Assembly: GCF_002993885.1 (NCBI RefSeq)
Contig: NZ_CM009578.1
Location: 1,766,751 to 1,830,750, forward strand
Reading direction: 5' to 3'
Origin: Sphingopyxis lindanitolerans
GTDB lineage: Bacteria > Pseudomonadota > Alphaproteobacteria > Sphingomonadales > Sphingomonadaceae
Length of the DNA stretch: 64,000 nt
Shown: one piece after another, positions 1-8,339 of the stretch
How the letters are laid out: every line of letters starts with the position of its first letter
Numbering within the stretch: the stretch's first letter is position 1
The notes under the pieces: generated by a model
Databases searched by the model: none
The model's input: the letters and a program-made list of their open reading frames with translations, nothing else
What the model was told of the DNA's origin: nothing
Made by a program: the position numbers and the translations under genes

Positions 1-171
1 CAGAGCAGAATTGAGATCGGCCCGCCGTGCAATATCGGCGAGCGAAACATCAATTGATCCTCGCTCAACCATGAGATTGGCCGTTGCCTCAACCAGCCGA
101 TCGCGCGGCGGGGTTTCCGGCTCGGCTGTCTTGGCCCGTCGGCCTCTTGGTTTCATCGCAGGCGCCCTCAT
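1..171 (-). CDS. TetR-family transcriptional regulator (N-terminal part, cut by window edge)
   Basis: The minus strand opens with ATG at 171 and reads without a stop to the window edge. The 57 visible residues begin with a basic leader rich in Arg and Lys, then PRDRLVEATANLMVERG and VSLADIARRADLN. This is the first helix and the start of the helix-turn-helix of TetR repressors. An in-frame ATG five codons later could also be the start. The ligand-binding domain lies outside the window. It is outside the left ISL3 copy, so any role in controlling the cargo between the IS copies is only a possibility. Confidence 0.72.
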   Translation of the reverse strand, partial: MRAPAMKPRGRRAKTAEPETPPRDRLVEATANLMVERGSIDVSLADIARRADLNSAL

Positions 172-459
172 CGATCTCCCCAGCGCTTCCTGAATTCGGT
201 CCTGTCGTGCCGACAGGACTCAAGCATACCAGCCGCACCGGCTTTAACAATGGCATAGCGACCGCCTGGGCCGCGCGGCGATGCCAGTATTGCACTTGGA
301 GACCGCGGCGCAGTCTCGCAGGTAGACCAGGCTCGAAAATGGCTTGAGGCGATAAAAACATCTCATGCTCTGTATCAGCGGTTCCCCGAGCCGCTCCGTC
401 CTCGCTTTGCGCCACATCGCAAGATTGCCCACCTGGAGTGTGGATCGGCGTGCAAAAAG
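172..459. other. Flank of the left ISL3 copy; no intact gene
   Basis: This 288-bp stretch lies between the divergent tetR start and the ISL3 end. No complete gene is seen. From about 265 to 440 the plus strand has an open frame with protein-like composition (for example QARKWLEAIKTSHALYQR and PLRPRFAPHRKIAHLE), which may be the end of a disrupted gene. It runs into GTGTGGATCGGCGTGCAAA (438-456), which resembles the end of an IS21-type element and is mirrored on the far side of the IS copy. Confidence 0.35.
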
Positions 460-483
460 GGCTCTGACTCACTTTTGGTGCAA
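460..483. repeat. Left terminal inverted repeat of ISL3 copy 1
   Basis: 24 bp starting GGCTCTGACTCACTTTTGG; exact complement at 2095-2118. The same repeat bounds copy 2 at 12461-12484 and 14096-14119. Confidence 0.9.
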
Positions 484-525
484 GTGCGTTGATAGTGGCG
501 AGTTTCCCCGAAGGAGGACATCGCC

Positions 526-2109
526 ATGCATGGGAGAGGTTTTCGCGAAGCCATTGCGCCAATAGGATTGGTGATCGACAAGGTCGAGTATGCCGCCAAT
601 CAGATACTGATCACCGGGCGATCCCGATTTCGAGTTTCGATCTGCCCGAACTGCTGCCGCCCATCTGCGCGTGTCCACAGTCGATATCACCGTACACTCG
701 CCGATCTACCATCTCATGGCCGGCCGGTTCGGATTACTCTTGTCGCCCGGCGTTTTCGTTGCGCCACATCTCGGTGCGCCACGCGTATCTTCGTTGAACG
801 CTTTCCTCCGGATGTGGCTGCAACATTTGCCCGGCGTACGGCCCGCCTGGATTCTATCGTACATCACCTTGGGCTGGCGCTGGGTGGGCGTCCGGCGGCC
901 AGCTTGGCGCGCCGCCTTCTGATGCCGGTCAGCAAGGACACATTGCTTCGAACTGTGCGTCGGCGCTTCAAGGGCGCTCAGGTGAAGCCGACGATCATCG
1001 GCATCGACGACTGGGCGTGGAAGCGCGGACAGCGATATGGCACGATCGTCTGTGATCTGGAGCGCCGACAGATTATCGACCTCCTCCCCGATCGTGGCGT
1101 CGCCACCGTGGAAGCGTGGCTCAAGGCCCGGCCGGAGATCTGCATTATCTCGCGTGATCGCGGTGGCGGGTACCGCCATGCGGCCGCGCGGGCCTTGCCT
1201 GGCGCCCTGCAGATTGCCGATCGCTGGCATTTGATGGAGAATGCCAGCCAGGCGTTCCTCGACGCTGTCCGTAAATCTATGCGCGCCATTCGCCAGGCAC
1301 TTCAATCCGCCGAACCCGATCCAGAACTCCTCACCTGCGCTGAGCGGCTTCAATACGAAGGCTTCAAGCGGCGTCAGGATGCCGATGATACGATCCGCTC
1401 GCTGCTTGGGAAAGGGGCGTCCATCAAGGCGGTTGTTCGCGCGACCGGCTATGCCCGCAAGACCGTACGCCAGGTCGCTCGTGGCGGACGATCCGATATG
1501 TTCCGCACCCGGCTTAGCTCTCTCGACCCGTGGCTCGGGACGCTCGATGCCGAATGGCGTTCCGGTTGCCGGAATGGTGCCGAACTCTGGCGGCGGCTCA
1601 AAATCATCGGCTTTAACGGAAGCCTGCGTGTCGTTGCAGAATGGGCGACGCGGCGGAGGCGCAACGAGGCAGCTCCGAACAACGTGTCGCGCGTCATTCC
1701 ATCAGCCCGTGTGATTGCCCGGCTTATGACGATGGCCCGCGATCAACTCTCGAAATCAGAAGCCACGCTTATCGCGACGATTGAAGCCGCCGTGCCGGCG
1801 CTCGTCGTCGTTCGAAATCTTGCCGACCGATTCCACCGGATCATCAGGCAACAGAAAGACTTCGAGCTCGCCACATGGATCGACGAAGCCCGGAAAACTC
1901 CGCTTCGTTCGTTTGCGAATGGCTTGAGCGACGACTGGAATGCCGTGAAGGCCGCTATCGTGGAGCCCTGGTCCAACGGGCAAACGGAAGGACAGATCAC
2001 GAAGTTGAAGCTCGTCAAACGCCAGATGTATGGACGCGCCAAGCTCGATTTGCTGCGGGCGAGGCTGATGCCACCTCGCGATCATCCCTCTGTATTGCAC
2101 CAAAAGTGA
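526..2109 (+). CDS. ISL3-family transposase, copy 1
   Basis: A 527-residue DDE transposase that should cut and insert its own element. The N-terminus has a zinc-finger-like cysteine region (ICPNCC, then FRCATSRC) used by ISL3 transposases for DNA binding. Catalytic acidic candidates are in GIDDWAWKRG, IADRWHLMEN and WSNGQTEGQITK, the last being the highly typical ISL3 C-terminal block with the catalytic Glu. The ATG at 526 follows AAGGAGG at a suitable distance. The final residues VLHQK are encoded by the terminal repeat. The length is normal for the family and no frameshift is seen, so the element may be active. Its product is identical to that of copy 2. Confidence 0.93.
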   Translation: MHGRGFREAIAPIGLVIDKVEYAANQILITGRSRFRVSICPNCCRPSARVHSRYHRTLADLPSHGRPVRITLVARRFRCATSRCATRIFVERFPPDVAATFARRTARLDSIVHHLGLALGGRPAASLARRLLMPVSKDTLLRTVRRRFKGAQVKPTIIGIDDWAWKRGQRYGTIVCDLERRQIIDLLPDRGVATVEAWLKARPEICIISRDRGGGYRHAAARALPGALQIADRWHLMENASQAFLDAVRKSMRAIRQALQSAEPDPELLTCAERLQYEGFKRRQDADDTIRSLLGKGASIKAVVRATGYARKTVRQVARGGRSDMFRTRLSSLDPWLGTLDAEWRSGCRNGAELWRRLKIIGFNGSLRVVAEWATRRRRNEAAPNNVSRVIPSARVIARLMTMARDQLSKSEATLIATIEAAVPALVVVRNLADRFHRIIRQQKDFELATWIDEARKTPLRSFANGLSDDWNAVKAAIVEPWSNGQTEGQITKLKLVKRQMYGRAKLDLLRARLMPPRDHPSVLHQK

Positions 2110-2118
2110 GTCAGAGCC

Positions 2119-2317
2119 CCGTTTGCACGCCGATTGACACACCTGGAGCCCTTGGCGCGCGGAATGACCGCACCGCCGAGATGCAAACTTGTCATCATTT
2201 AATTAATCGAGTAATTCTAGGCTCGGACCGCGGCCGGCTCGATCCTGCGAAGATCGGGTTTTGATCCCGAATCCTGAGGCCTCGAGATGTTGAAGGTCAA
2301 AAATAGTGGAGAGACCG
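2119..2317. promoter_or_regulatory. Upstream region of the first lipocalin-like gene, with IS21-end-like sequence
   Basis: Directly after the IS comes GTTTGCACGCCGATTGACA (2121-2139), resembling an IS21-type terminal sequence with TGACA at its outer end. Further on, an AT-rich block contains TAATTA-N6-TAATTC (2200-2217), related to sites before the second lipocalin-like gene. GGAGAG just ahead of the ATG at 2318 is a good ribosome binding site. Confidence 0.4.
2200..2217. promoter_or_regulatory. TAATTA-type repeat, candidate operator A
   Basis: TAATTA, six bases (ATCGAG), TAATTC. It matches the perfect TAATTA-N6-TAATTA at 4888-4905 in half-sites and spacing. It lies 100 bp before the first lipocalin-like gene. 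The binding protein is unknown. Confidence 0.35.
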
Positions 2318-3325
2318 ATGAGCCTGTATTCTGCGATTGATTTGCCCCATCACCCTGGAAATCATCCGTTCTGGCAGGAATCCTGGGTATTGGTGTTTCG
2401 TGATCCGGACACTGGCCTCGTCGGCTTCCTGCGCACGGGATCCTATGTGAATCAGAAGACCACGCAGACGCATTGGGGGATGGCATTCCCCGACGGAACC
2501 CGCTTCCGTCGCCACCTGCTCGACCGTCCTCTGGAGGCAGGCGATCGAACCGATGTCATGGCCAGTTCCGGAACGATGCGATTCACGATTCCCGATATGG
2601 AATATTGTCGCTTCGAGGCGTTCGACGACGATGCGGAAGCGGACCTGCGCATCTATGATTGGTATCCTTCGCAGGAATGGGAGGTGGTCGGAGGACCGGG
2701 TCATGGAACATTGACTTCGGGAGGCGACGATCATGGCCACCCGGAAAGCGCCGGCCGGGTGGAAGGCCGCGTCCGGATCGGCGACCGGGTGGTCACGATC
2801 GAGAATGGCATCGGCTACCGCGATCATGGCTACGGACCGCGCCCGCTACCGATGTTTCGCTCGGCGCGCTGGCATGCCGGCACGGTGGGCGAGAAGCTGA
2901 GCTACTCGCTGCTCACGATGCAGGCCGAGGATGGCGCCTTCGCCAAGATGGGCTATGTGATGCTCGATGGAAAGCGCGAGCCTATCCGGGATTTCCATAC
3001 CGTCAATTGCACGCTGGGCGACGGCCTCTCGTCGATCGGCGGCTGGACTGTGGCGCAGCTCGAGAACGGCCAGACCCTTCGTATCGACGTCGAAGCTGTC
3101 GATGGCGTCGTGACTTCCACAGACCTCAACAATGGCGGTCCGAACTCTTCTCCGGCAGGGATCGAAGTTCTGTCTATCCCCAGGTGGCAAGGCCTGGAGG
3201 GCGTGTGCGATTTCAACATGATCGATAATGCCCATCGCGGCAATCAGGCGGTGTCGCACCTCTTTCTCGCCAACACGAACGACGGAATTTCCCAGCGGGG
3301 ATTTGACCCCTCCTGGCTCCGCTAA
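2318..3325 (+). CDS. CrtC/AttH lipocalin-like protein, paralogue 1
   Basis: A 335-residue protein of a poorly described family related by motif to the AttH/carotenoid-hydratase (CrtC) lipocalin-like fold (DUF7064/7065-type). The N-terminus has HPFWQES (residues 16-22), shared with the two paralogues at 4968 and 7142. The mid-protein signature YRDHGYGPR (167-175) is the family's RDHSWG block in a variant form. No signal peptide or membrane segment is seen, so it is probably cytoplasmic. It converges on the kinase gene at 3448. ATG 2318 was chosen over GTG 2306 because GGAGAG sits just before it. The reaction is unknown; a hydratase, isomerase or lipid-binding role is inference from fold only. 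Confidence 0.7.
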   Translation: MSLYSAIDLPHHPGNHPFWQESWVLVFRDPDTGLVGFLRTGSYVNQKTTQTHWGMAFPDGTRFRRHLLDRPLEAGDRTDVMASSGTMRFTIPDMEYCRFEAFDDDAEADLRIYDWYPSQEWEVVGGPGHGTLTSGGDDHGHPESAGRVEGRVRIGDRVVTIENGIGYRDHGYGPRPLPMFRSARWHAGTVGEKLSYSLLTMQAEDGAFAKMGYVMLDGKREPIRDFHTVNCTLGDGLSSIGGWTVAQLENGQTLRIDVEAVDGVVTSTDLNNGGPNSSPAGIEVLSIPRWQGLEGVCDFNMIDNAHRGNQAVSHLFLANTNDGISQRGFDPSWLR

Positions 3326-3333
3326 AAAAGGCA

Positions 3334-3364
3334 GGCGACCGCATATGTAACTGCTGCGGTCGCC
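3334..3364. terminator. Inverted repeat between converging genes, possible terminator
   Basis: GGCGACCGCA (3334-3343) pairs with TGCGGTCGCC (3355-3364) across an 11-base loop, just after the first lipocalin-like gene. There is no clear T tract on either side, so termination is uncertain. Confidence 0.4.
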
Positions 3365-3447
3365 GCAGCCGCAAGGACTCGCGATCTCGCGAGCGTCGCA
3401 GTGCGGAGAGGACGCTCGGGGTCGAGCGAACAAGTGGACCCTAAATT

Positions 3448-4584
3448 TCAGTCGATCGTGCCCGACGGCGGCAGCAAAATCTCCAGTCCGACCCTGGCGG
3501 CCAAATCCGCGGCGATCTTCGGCCCGCGTTCGATGACTGGCAACAACTGGCGCAATATGGGCTCCGGGAAATGCCGGAACGTCAGCACGTTGATGACCGC
3601 CAGCCGATAGGCCGTAAACAGCTCGAAATAGGGCATGTTGCGAAGCTTGCGCCCCGACAGTCGCTCATATTCTGCAATCCGCTGCTGATAACTCAGCGTC
3701 CCTTCCAGAGCCGGGACATCATTCTGGATGATCTGGTCGCCCATATGCGTGAAACAGACATCGCATTCGGGCGTCCCGAGAAAGCTCATCTCCCAATCGA
3801 CCACGGCCGACACCGCAGTCCCGAGATAGAGATAATTGCCGAAGTTCGCGTCGCCATGACACAGGACCGTATCAATGTCGGCCGGCTCATTTGCGACAAG
3901 CCAATCCCGGAGCGGTCGCAGCGCTTCGAGATAGGGCTTGCAGTCGGCATATTCGAGCGAATCCCAATACCAATTTACCTCGCGCTCGATCGGACGCGCA
4001 CCCGCCGCGCGCTTTTCCAGCCATTCGAGCCCGAGCGCCCGCCAGTCCAGCGCATGCACGCGCGCGAGCGCTTCGAGATAGCCCAGTTGCATCTCGCGCC
4101 GCGCTGCCGGCTCAGCGTCGGCGATGATGCCCGAAGTCATCCAGGTCATCGGCGCGCTCGCCCCCTCGACCATTCCCATCACATAGCCCGGGCGACCGAG
4201 AAGGTTGCCGTCCGGATCGAGCCAGATCTGTGGCGGAACCGGCACATCGGTGGCTTCAAGCGCGCGCTGCAGGTTGAACTGCGCGGTGACGTCATAGGCG
4301 TGGAACAGGCCGCGCGTCGGCATGAAACGCAAGACGAGACCCGACGAGCGCGGCTCGCCGTCTTCGGTCCAGCTTGCCTCGAACAGAAGAGTTCCGTTCG
4401 AACCACCCGCAGCTGTGCCGACTTCGCGCACGTTGGCGACTCGGACGTCCGAGACTCCCGCCTGCGCGCCGATAAACTGCATGAGCCGGTCGCCCCATTG
4501 ATCGGGAGTGGTTTCGGCGAACCGCGCACCACGCTGATGCTTGACGATAGCTGCGCCAATCTGATCGACATCGAGTTCCGACAT
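3448..4584 (-). CDS. APH/ChoK-family phosphotransferase, kinase 1
   Basis: A 378-residue kinase of the aminoglycoside-phosphotransferase fold, of the group that includes the kinase domains of ACAD10/ACAD11 and bacterial LvaA. The nucleotide-loop region is GGSNGTLLFEA (about 60-70). The catalytic loop is HGDANFGN (His243, Asp245, Asn250), followed by the metal-binding DWE (Asp263). These are all the residues expected of an active kinase. ATG 4584 is preceded by GGGAGAG. The gene is divergent from the second lipocalin-like gene across 383 bp. Known relatives phosphorylate hydroxyl groups on acyl-CoAs, sugars or choline; the substrate here is unknown, and an antibiotic-resistance role is unlikely given the neighbours. 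Confidence 0.82.
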   Translation of the reverse strand: MSELDVDQIGAAIVKHQRGARFAETTPDQWGDRLMQFIGAQAGVSDVRVANVREVGTAAGGSNGTLLFEASWTEDGEPRSSGLVLRFMPTRGLFHAYDVTAQFNLQRALEATDVPVPPQIWLDPDGNLLGRPGYVMGMVEGASAPMTWMTSGIIADAEPAARREMQLGYLEALARVHALDWRALGLEWLEKRAAGARPIEREVNWYWDSLEYADCKPYLEALRPLRDWLVANEPADIDTVLCHGDANFGNYLYLGTAVSAVVDWEMSFLGTPECDVCFTHMGDQIIQNDVPALEGTLSYQQRIAEYERLSGRKLRNMPYFELFTAYRLAVINVLTFRHFPEPILRQLLPVIERGPKIAADLAARVGLEILLPPSGTID

Positions 4585-4967
4585 GACTCTCCCGTTTCTG
4601 TTCTGCCGCGCGGCCGGCTCTCGACCGCAGGTTGGCGCCCATCGCCCAGGCGGGATCCTCGGGCGATCATCCGCGGTGCTCGAACGATTGTGCCATGTTT
4701 CGTGACCGCAGACGACGCTCCCGCAACGAGGGCGAAGCACCATCGGGCCCATTGAGCAGCGAAAGTCAACGGATAATTAATTGAATACCTAAAAAATTCG
4801 TGGCGCGTGCCCGCTGCCCGCTCCTCCGCCGCAACGCACCGTTAAACCCGCCGCAGCAGCAGCCCTGTTGACGGCGGAAAGAAAATATAATTAGCTGCGT
4901 AATTAATGAACGAACGATTCCCGGGTTTCGAGGAATCGCGCGCAATGCGCAATGAAGGGAGGAGGCC
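4585..4967. promoter_or_regulatory. Divergent promoter region of kinase 1 and lipocalin-like gene 2
   Basis: A 383-bp region without a convincing gene. It is clearly more AT-rich than its surroundings between about 4765 and 4915. It holds a partial TAATTA repeat (4774-4791) and the perfect repeat at 4888-4905, 114 bp apart, which could allow one regulator to control both directions. Confidence 0.45.
4888..4905. promoter_or_regulatory. TAATTA-N6-TAATTA, candidate operator C
   Basis: Two TAATTA hexamers separated by GCTGCG. Each hexamer is itself a palindrome and their spacing is 12 bp, a little over one helical turn. It lies 63 bp before the ATG at 4968. Relatives lie at 2200-2217 (one mismatch) and 4774-4791 (degenerate second half). 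Confidence 0.4.
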
Positions 4968-5975
4968 ATGGAAATTTCGAAACTGTCACCGCTGCCGGAT
5001 GATGTCGAGCTTCCGCACGATCCTGGGGAAGATCCGCAATGGCAGGAAAGCATTGTCCTTGGCTGGGCCGATCCCTCCCAGGAAATCGGCGGCTTCATCC
5101 GGATCGGCCATCAACCGATCCTCGGCCTTACCCGGTCCTGCTTTGGCGTGACCTCGCGTAACGGGCTCAACTATTCCCGCACAGCTGAAGGGCTTCCTCT
5201 TCGCGAAGCCGACCGGACCGTCGACACGTTCCATGCCGATGGTTTCCAGTCCGCCACATTCGGCGTCCGCTCAAGCCGGTGGCGTGCCAGCGACGAGAAT
5301 GTCGATCTCGATATCCAGGTCCGCGATGTGCACGCACCCTATGATTTCTGGGACCTCACTGGCATGCGGAACGAAACGAGCCGCGTGATGGCAGCCAATC
5401 ATCTCCAGGCCGGCGGCACTTTTTCGGGGTCCGTTCGAATCGGCGATGAGCCCGAGCGCGCCATTTCGGGCTTTACTTATCGCGACCATAGCTGGGGCCC
5501 ACGGCACATGGATAACCCCAATGCCGACATGTATGCCGCCTGGTGGCTCGTGGGCTCGCTTGGTGAGGATTTTTCTTTTGGCTTCGGCGGCGGGCGCATG
5601 CGCTCCGGGCTCGAAAGTCTTTTCGGCTATATCGTAAAGGATGGCGAAGTGGACACCGCCGTGATCGAGGATGCGTCCGTGCTGATGGCATTTGACGGGC
5701 TATCCAATCGGGGCGGAACCGTCGTGGCCGTTTCGGAAAAATTTGGCCGGCTGACGTTCGAGGCCGAAGGATATGGCAATGTCTGGCTTGAACTTGGTCA
5801 GAAGCATTTCGAGATGGCGATGCCATGCACAATACGTTGCGGCAATCGCACGGGCGGTGGCCTCATCGACACGATCTTGAACCCACGCAATGGAACCGAT
5901 CGTCCGACCTTCGTGGCGAGCGGCAGACTCGACAACGGTCTTTACCGCAGCCGGGCCGGGTTGAATCATCCATGA
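4968..5975 (+). CDS. CrtC/AttH lipocalin-like protein, paralogue 2
   Basis: 335 residues, the same family as the genes at 2318 and 7142. It has DPQWQES near residues 22-28 and the best-preserved signature, YRDHSWGPR (171-179). The matching ends and length show duplication of one ancestral gene followed by strong divergence. No signal peptide is seen. ATG 4968 is preceded by GGGAGGAGG, a strong ribosome site. Its stop codon overlaps the start of kinase 2 (ATGA at 5972-5975), so the two should be translated together, which suggests they act on the same substrate in consecutive steps. Confidence 0.72.
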   Translation: MEISKLSPLPDDVELPHDPGEDPQWQESIVLGWADPSQEIGGFIRIGHQPILGLTRSCFGVTSRNGLNYSRTAEGLPLREADRTVDTFHADGFQSATFGVRSSRWRASDENVDLDIQVRDVHAPYDFWDLTGMRNETSRVMAANHLQAGGTFSGSVRIGDEPERAISGFTYRDHSWGPRHMDNPNADMYAAWWLVGSLGEDFSFGFGGGRMRSGLESLFGYIVKDGEVDTAVIEDASVLMAFDGLSNRGGTVVAVSEKFGRLTFEAEGYGNVWLELGQKHFEMAMPCTIRCGNRTGGGLIDTILNPRNGTDRPTFVASGRLDNGLYRSRAGLNHP

Positions 5976-7102
5976 GCGGCGCGCAGACGATCGACCGCGA
6001 GGCGATGCGGACAGGCCTTCAGGCCTGGCTGCGGCAGAAATTCGCCGAACTGGGCGACCTGACCTTGTCGCCCCTGCGTTTTCCCAGCGGCACGGGTAAC
6101 TCCGCTGAAACGATGTTCGCTACCATGGCTTATGAAGCCGATGGCGAACATCGTGAACGCGCACTCGTCATCAGGCGACAACTCGCTGGGACGGACCTTT
6201 TCCTTGACGCCGATATCAGGCTGCCGCACCGGATGATGGAGGCGCTCGCGCTCCACCCCCATATTCCTGCCCCGCGCGCGCTCGGTGTCGAACCCGACCC
6301 GGCGCCGATCGGGAGCCCCTTCCTCGTGATGGAGGCGATCGAAGGACGGGTCGTTGACCAGGTGCCGAATTATAACGTCGAAGGGTGGCTCGCCGATTTG
6401 CCGATCGAACAGCGACGCGAGATATGGCTGCGAGCGATCGGAACGCTGGCGCGGCTCCACCGGATCGACTGGCGGCAAGGCTTTTCCTTTCTGGACGACC
6501 GCCAGCGGGGCGAACCCGGCATCGATCAGTTCCTTGCCTGGACCAGAGACTGGTATATCTGGGCCAAAGCTGGTCGCCGGCTCGAAGTTGCCGACGCCGC
6601 CCTCGACTATCTCATGGCAAACAAGCCCCGGGACACCGATGTCAGCGTCCTTTGGGGCGATCCGACACCTGCCAATATGATGTTCGGACCCGACCTCAGC
6701 GTAGCAGCCCTGATCGACTTCGAAATGGCTTCCCTCGGTCCCGGCGAAGCAGATCTCGCGTGGTGGCTCGAGGCCGAGGAAAATTTCTCGACGCTGTCGG
6801 GGGTAGCGCGGCTCGAGGGTCTGCCAAGCCGCGCCGAGATCATCGCCCATTACGAAGCCGAACGCGGTCGGCCGGTTGCCGATCTGGACTATTATTCGAT
6901 GCTCGCCTGGTTCCGCATGAACATCGTGGGAATTCGCTTCTCGGATCGCCTCGTCGGCGAAGGGCGGATGCCAGCGGGGACGGACGTGCTGACAAACAAT
7001 CCCGCGACGATGCTGATGGCGCGCAAACTCGGTATGCCGGACGCATCGCCGGGCGAAGGTTTCATGGCGATGGTCAATGGTATGGCCGGTGCGGGGGCGT
7101 GA
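5972..7102 (+). CDS. APH/ChoK-family phosphotransferase, kinase 2 (HGD replaced by WGD)
   Basis: 376 residues, same fold as kinases 1 and 3. The nucleotide-loop region is SGTGNSAETMF (about 39-49). The catalytic loop reads LWGDPTPANMMF: the usual His is Trp228, while catalytic Asp230 and Asn235 are kept. The metal site is DFE (Asp249) instead of DWE. The ATG at 5972 overlaps the stop of the lipocalin-like gene by four bases, which fixes the start. Loss of the His is seen in some acyl-CoA-type members of this superfamily, so activity is still likely. Substrate unknown. Confidence 0.8.
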   Translation: MSGAQTIDREAMRTGLQAWLRQKFAELGDLTLSPLRFPSGTGNSAETMFATMAYEADGEHRERALVIRRQLAGTDLFLDADIRLPHRMMEALALHPHIPAPRALGVEPDPAPIGSPFLVMEAIEGRVVDQVPNYNVEGWLADLPIEQRREIWLRAIGTLARLHRIDWRQGFSFLDDRQRGEPGIDQFLAWTRDWYIWAKAGRRLEVADAALDYLMANKPRDTDVSVLWGDPTPANMMFGPDLSVAALIDFEMASLGPGEADLAWWLEAEENFSTLSGVARLEGLPSRAEIIAHYEAERGRPVADLDYYSMLAWFRMNIVGIRFSDRLVGEGRMPAGTDVLTNNPATMLMARKLGMPDASPGEGFMAMVNGMAGAGA

Positions 7103-7141
7103 TCTTTAGTCATTACAAACAGAAAAGAAGGGATTGAGGTA

Positions 7142-8143
7142 ATGGAAGCCGTGTTCTCGGATCATTGGGATTGCCCGCACCAGTTCAGCGACGAACCTAG
7201 CTGGCAGGAGAGCGATTGCTACTGGTTCTATGATGTCAAATTGGGCGTGGGAGGCTTCCATCGCATCGGCCAGAAGCCGAACAAGGGCACGGGCCAGCTG
7301 ATGCTGTTCGTCTTCAAGACGGGCGGTGAACGATTTGTCCTCAACAGCGCCCCGCGCAACGAGGTACAATTGGGTGCGGACGCGCGCCAGTCCCGCAAGC
7401 AGGTCGTTGGCAGCCACACGGCCGAGGCTCTCGGCGACGGCAGGATGCGCTACACTTGGGACGAGCCTGAGTCTTCGGCTGATATCGAATTCTACGAGAG
7501 CTTCTATACACCGCGCAACTGGCCGTCGGGCAAGAATACAGAGCATTTCGAAGAAGCTACCAATTCCGATGGTCACCTCGAATGCGGCGGCCGCATTCGC
7601 GGGAAAGTCCGAATTGGCGACAATGAATATGAAATTGACGCTCTTGCCCATCGCGACCGGTCATGGGGGAAGCGCAGCGACAGCGCGCCCATGATGCATC
7701 GATATCGCATGTACACCGGCACCTGTGGTTCCGAACTCAGCTTCGCGGGCTTCTTTCTCGATTTCAACGAAACGACCCCGATGACAATGGGCTTCGTCGA
7801 TCGCAACGGCAAGCAGGAGGCGATCACCAACCTGCGGGTTGCCGTGACTTTTGATTATGATGGCCTGACTCCGCTCGGGAGCATCGGCATCATGACGCTT
7901 GAGTCCGGCGAGCAGCTCAGGATCGAATCCAAGGTCGTTCAGGGGTTCCTCACACCTCTGCCGGCGATGGGCACATTCTCGCAGGACAATATCTCGACCT
8001 TTGAATATGGCGGGAAAACAGGGTTCGTCGATCTCGAAATGTGCACGAACCCTGGCCGGGGTTCATATATCCCGAACCAGGCGGACGTCAGTTTTCTTGC
8101 GATTGCCGAGGGGCTCAGCAAGGCCGAGGATTATATTATTTGA
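7142..8143 (+). CDS. CrtC/AttH lipocalin-like protein, paralogue 3
   Basis: 333 residues, third member of the family. It has EPSWQES (about 18-24) and the signature HRDRSWGKR (170-178), in which the usual His after Asp is Arg. It follows kinase 2 after 39 bp on the same strand, so genes 4968, 5972 and 7142 probably form one transcript. A purine-rich AAGGGATTGAGG precedes the ATG. Its transcript ends at a strong shared hairpin (8251-8282). The changed residue in the signature may mark a different substrate or a non-catalytic partner. Confidence 0.72.
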   Translation: MEAVFSDHWDCPHQFSDEPSWQESDCYWFYDVKLGVGGFHRIGQKPNKGTGQLMLFVFKTGGERFVLNSAPRNEVQLGADARQSRKQVVGSHTAEALGDGRMRYTWDEPESSADIEFYESFYTPRNWPSGKNTEHFEEATNSDGHLECGGRIRGKVRIGDNEYEIDALAHRDRSWGKRSDSAPMMHRYRMYTGTCGSELSFAGFFLDFNETTPMTMGFVDRNGKQEAITNLRVAVTFDYDGLTPLGSIGIMTLESGEQLRIESKVVQGFLTPLPAMGTFSQDNISTFEYGGKTGFVDLEMCTNPGRGSYIPNQADVSFLAIAEGLSKAEDYII

Positions 8144-8250
8144 ATCGACGTGGGTTGCCGGCGCCCGGAAAAGGCGCCGGCACGGCGACGCCCAACCGGC
8201 AATCGCGTTTGAGAATGCGCGAAAGTGCCGGACCCGATGCTAATGATAGA

Positions 8251-8282
8251 GGGGCCGCGCAGCTGGCAAGCTGCGCGGCCCC
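8251..8282. terminator. Bidirectional hairpin terminator
   Basis: A perfect 14-bp stem, GGGGCCGCGCAGCT (8251-8264) with AGCTGCGCGGCCCC (8269-8282), loop GGCA. It sits between the converging ends of the 7142 gene and the 8340 gene. T runs are weak on both sides, but the stem is very stable. Confidence 0.7.
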
Positions 8283-8339
8283 TGTCCATTGTGTTGCTTC
8301 TCGGGCCGGGTGCTGTCCGCCATGCCCCGATCCGCGGCG

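Larger units (their letters stand above)
460..2118 (+). mobile_element. ISL3-family insertion sequence, copy 1
   Basis: A 1,659-bp element bounded by 24-bp perfect inverted repeats (460-483 and 2095-2118, outer end GGCTCTGACTCACTTTTGG). It contains one transposase gene reading rightwards. The transposase stop codon lies inside the right repeat. Similarity between the two ends continues outward (ATCGGCGTGCAAA on the left, its complement on the right), which probably reflects the IS21-like target. No perfect 8-bp target duplication is visible. A second, inverted, apparently identical copy lies at 12461-14119. Confidence 0.9.

Noticed and set aside
460..2118. Target-site duplication for either ISL3 copy
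   Set aside because: The 8 bp on each side do not match for copy 1 (GCAAAAAG and CCGTTTGC) or for copy 2 (TCAAAAGG and GAAGAGGG).
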